Positions 62,866 to 64,000 of a DNA stretch of 64,000 bases are shown one piece after another; the first letter of the stretch is position 1, and each line of letters starts with the position of its first letter. Both the position numbers and the translations under genes were made by a program. Source of the DNA: Bacteroidota bacterium (GTDB lineage: Bacteria > Bacteroidota > Bacteroidia > NS11-12g > UBA955); NCBI GenBank assembly GCA_963169345.1, contig CAUJCT010000002.1:1-64000 (forward strand), given 5' to 3'. Under the pieces are notes generated by a model. The model made no database searches and had not been told where the DNA came from. It saw nothing but the letters and a program-made list of their open reading frames with translations.

Positions 62866-63273
62866 TCAAATTGTAAGGACGCGCTTCTTCAGCAGAATTG
62901 GAATAGGATAATTCGCGTCGTCATTTGTATCATCGATGTAATTATCGATTTTGCCCTCATTTAATACAATTGATGAGGCAATTACTTTCACTGGATTTAA
63001 GACTACCAGTGGTTTCTTTAATGACTTATAAGTTTTTGATAATCCCGGAACGTGATTGATTACGGTGCTGATGACCATATTCTCACAACACATTTTGCCA
63101 GGTTTAATAGTTTTAAATACCGGGCAGCAAGATTCATCCGCTTTATGGGCTTCTGATTTTGCAAATCCAAGAGAGATACCAGCCAGATTATCGCAACATT
63201 TTGCAATATCTACGCTCAGACCATTTCCTCCTAAGAGAAATATAAAAATCAATATGATGGCCTTAACTCTCAA
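62866..63273 (-). CDS. Small secreted cysteine-pair protein, HYC_CC_PP-like
   Basis: 135 aa from TTG 63273. The frame is open to 63351, but the promoter at 63281-63312 places the transcript start beside this TTG. A hydrophobic signal (AIILIFIFLLGGNGLSV) is followed by KCCDNLAGISLGF, SCCPVFKTI and MCCENMVIST. This resembles the HYC_CC_PP family of small exported Bacteroidota proteins, with KCC in place of HYC. That family often neighbours metal-transport genes; a copper or other metal role is inferred. The start is uncertain. Confidence 0.58.
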   Translation of the reverse strand: MRVKAIILIFIFLLGGNGLSVDIAKCCDNLAGISLGFAKSEAHKADESCCPVFKTIKPGKMCCENMVISTVINHVPGLSKTYKSLKKPLVVLNPVKVIASSIVLNEGKIDNYIDDTNDDANYPIPILLKKRVLTI

Positions 63274-63280
63274 CGTAATA

Positions 63281-63312
63281 CAAATATACAAAAATCTTAC
63301 CAAACTTGCAAA
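63281..63312 (-). promoter_or_regulatory. Promoter of the cysteine-pair protein
   Basis: On the minus strand TTTG (63312-63309), 20 bp, TATATTTG (63288-63281). The predicted start site (about 63275) nearly coincides with the TTG codon, suggesting a leaderless or differently started message. Confidence 0.62.
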
Positions 63313-63334
63313 TAATTCCCAAAAAACGAGAAAG

Positions 63335-64000
63335 TTACATGGAAGCGACAAAACTTACGTACATCCTGTTATTCAAATACCTGTCAAATGAATATTCCAG
63401 TCGCATACAATAGTCGTAAAACAACACCATATTAAACCCTACGCCACCGCCATTTTGCAATGAGTTGGGCAATCTGTTACCATTCAAGTTGCCATTCTGT
63501 TGGTCAAAATTCACAACGTATCCGGCATCGAAGTATCCACTTAAAAATAAACTTAAAGGCGCTATTTCATAATTTTTAGTATGGTCTAAAAACTTGAATT
63601 TTTTACTTAGAAAACGGTATTTCAATTCGGCTTTTCCTAAAGCGAAACGACTGCCATCAATCACAAATAATTCGTAACCTCTTATATAATCCTTACCATA
63701 TCCCAAAGCCTGTACATTGGTATATTGCGGAAAGTTATTGGAATACCATCTGGCAGTGCCGTGTAAAGAACCAAAGAATCTGCCCTTAACAGGAAAATAT
63801 CTGGAATAAGCCACTTTAAACATCAATGTTTGCAGGTCTTCTACCGGCACCAAAAAATTGGCCATTTCACCATTGACCTTCAAAAGATGGCCGGACAATG
63901 GAAACCCTTTAAAATCGCGCTTATCATAAACAAACTGATACCCGGCATACAATTCTTTTTGCTGATTGAGGCCATACAATAAATAACCTCTGTTGACTTC
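63335..64000 (-). CDS. Omp85/BamA-family outer-membrane protein, C-terminal part
   Basis: Partial: the frame is open to the window edge at 64000 and the N-terminus lies beyond it (at least 221 residues seen). Beta strands alternate through the sequence. The conserved L6-type motif is GYGKDYIRGYELFVIDG (VRGY-like), followed by FALGKAELKYRF and a final aromatic-rich strand NRMYVSFVASM. This fits the 16-strand surface-antigen barrel of BamA/TamA/TPS proteins. Whether it is BamA itself or a relative cannot be told without the POTRA domains. Confidence 0.75.
   Translation of the reverse strand, partial: EVNRGYLLYGLNQQKELYAGYQFVYDKRDFKGFPLSGHLLKVNGEMANFLVPVEDLQTLMFKVAYSRYFPVKGRFFGSLHGTARWYSNNFPQYTNVQALGYGKDYIRGYELFVIDGSRFALGKAELKYRFLSKKFKFLDHTKNYEIAPLSLFLSGYFDAGYVVNFDQQNGNLNGNRLPNSLQNGGGVGFNMVLFYDYCMRLEYSFDRYLNNRMYVSFVASM

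Overview
The window is AT-rich DNA from a member of the Bacteroidota, most likely of the Chitinophagales/Saprospirales/Sphingobacteriales type. Evidence: several very large secreted proteins end in type IX secretion system (T9SS) type A sorting domains; there is a TonB-dependent receptor with an N-terminal carboxypeptidase-like regulatory domain; Rho has the long low-complexity insertion common in this phylum; and several genes carry the phylum's TTTG-N19/20-TAnnTTTG promoter, including rpmH, mmpA and the 1032-aa T9SS protein. No tRNA, rRNA, CRISPR array or replication origin was recognised.

Layout. 0-0.4 kb: IS110 transposase remnant and an inverted copy of an intergenic repeat. 0.4-5.5 kb (minus): tetR - ABC ATPase/permease - HlyD - TolC export operon with 4-bp overlaps or 3-bp gaps and a palindromic operator candidate. 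5.7-10.5 kb (minus): ECF sigma factor, a membrane protein ending in a barrel-like domain, and a T9SS cargo protein, apparently one operon. 10.8-11.6 kb (plus): rpmH-rnpA-yidD. 11.8-14.6 kb: WYL regulator and a PAS protein with a phosphoacceptor-like helix but no ATPase domain. 14.6-34.1 kb: large T9SS proteins (propeller, choice-of-anchor D, ELWxxDGT and GloVer-type repeats), a PH-domain protein, a tandem intergenic repeat array, the TonB receptor, and an MBOAT/SGNH acyl-transfer pair.

34.1-56.1 kb is an accessory island lying between two T9SS giants. It holds about 25 small, mostly unrecognised genes, many with signal peptides or lipoboxes. Gene families are duplicated inside it (34.7/46.6 kb, 37.2/45.9 kb, 40.8/42.9 kb). 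It also has two Fic proteins, one in a mobile mystery A/B pair with four phased operators, a compact endonuclease V homologue, immunity-like genes, truncated genes, and an IS4-type element inserted into a gene. Between 49.3 and 54 kb five of the spacers between minus-strand genes carry a related repeat, giving a cassette-like look. No integrase or large toxin gene is present in the window, so 'orphan immunity / gene-cassette island' is an inference.

56.1-64 kb: a final T9SS protein, a gene-free kilobase full of short repeats, rho, a small secreted protein, two cysteine-rich small proteins suggesting metal handling, and the C-terminal part of an Omp85-type outer-membrane protein cut by the window edge.

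The best candidates for new biology are the 49-54 kb spacer repeat, the duplicated cassettes at 40.8/42.9 kb with the tail of a preceding gene left attached, the mobile mystery promoter with four operators at about 33-bp spacing, the symmetric operator of the first Fic gene, and the ABC protein whose ATPase motifs are mostly degenerate.
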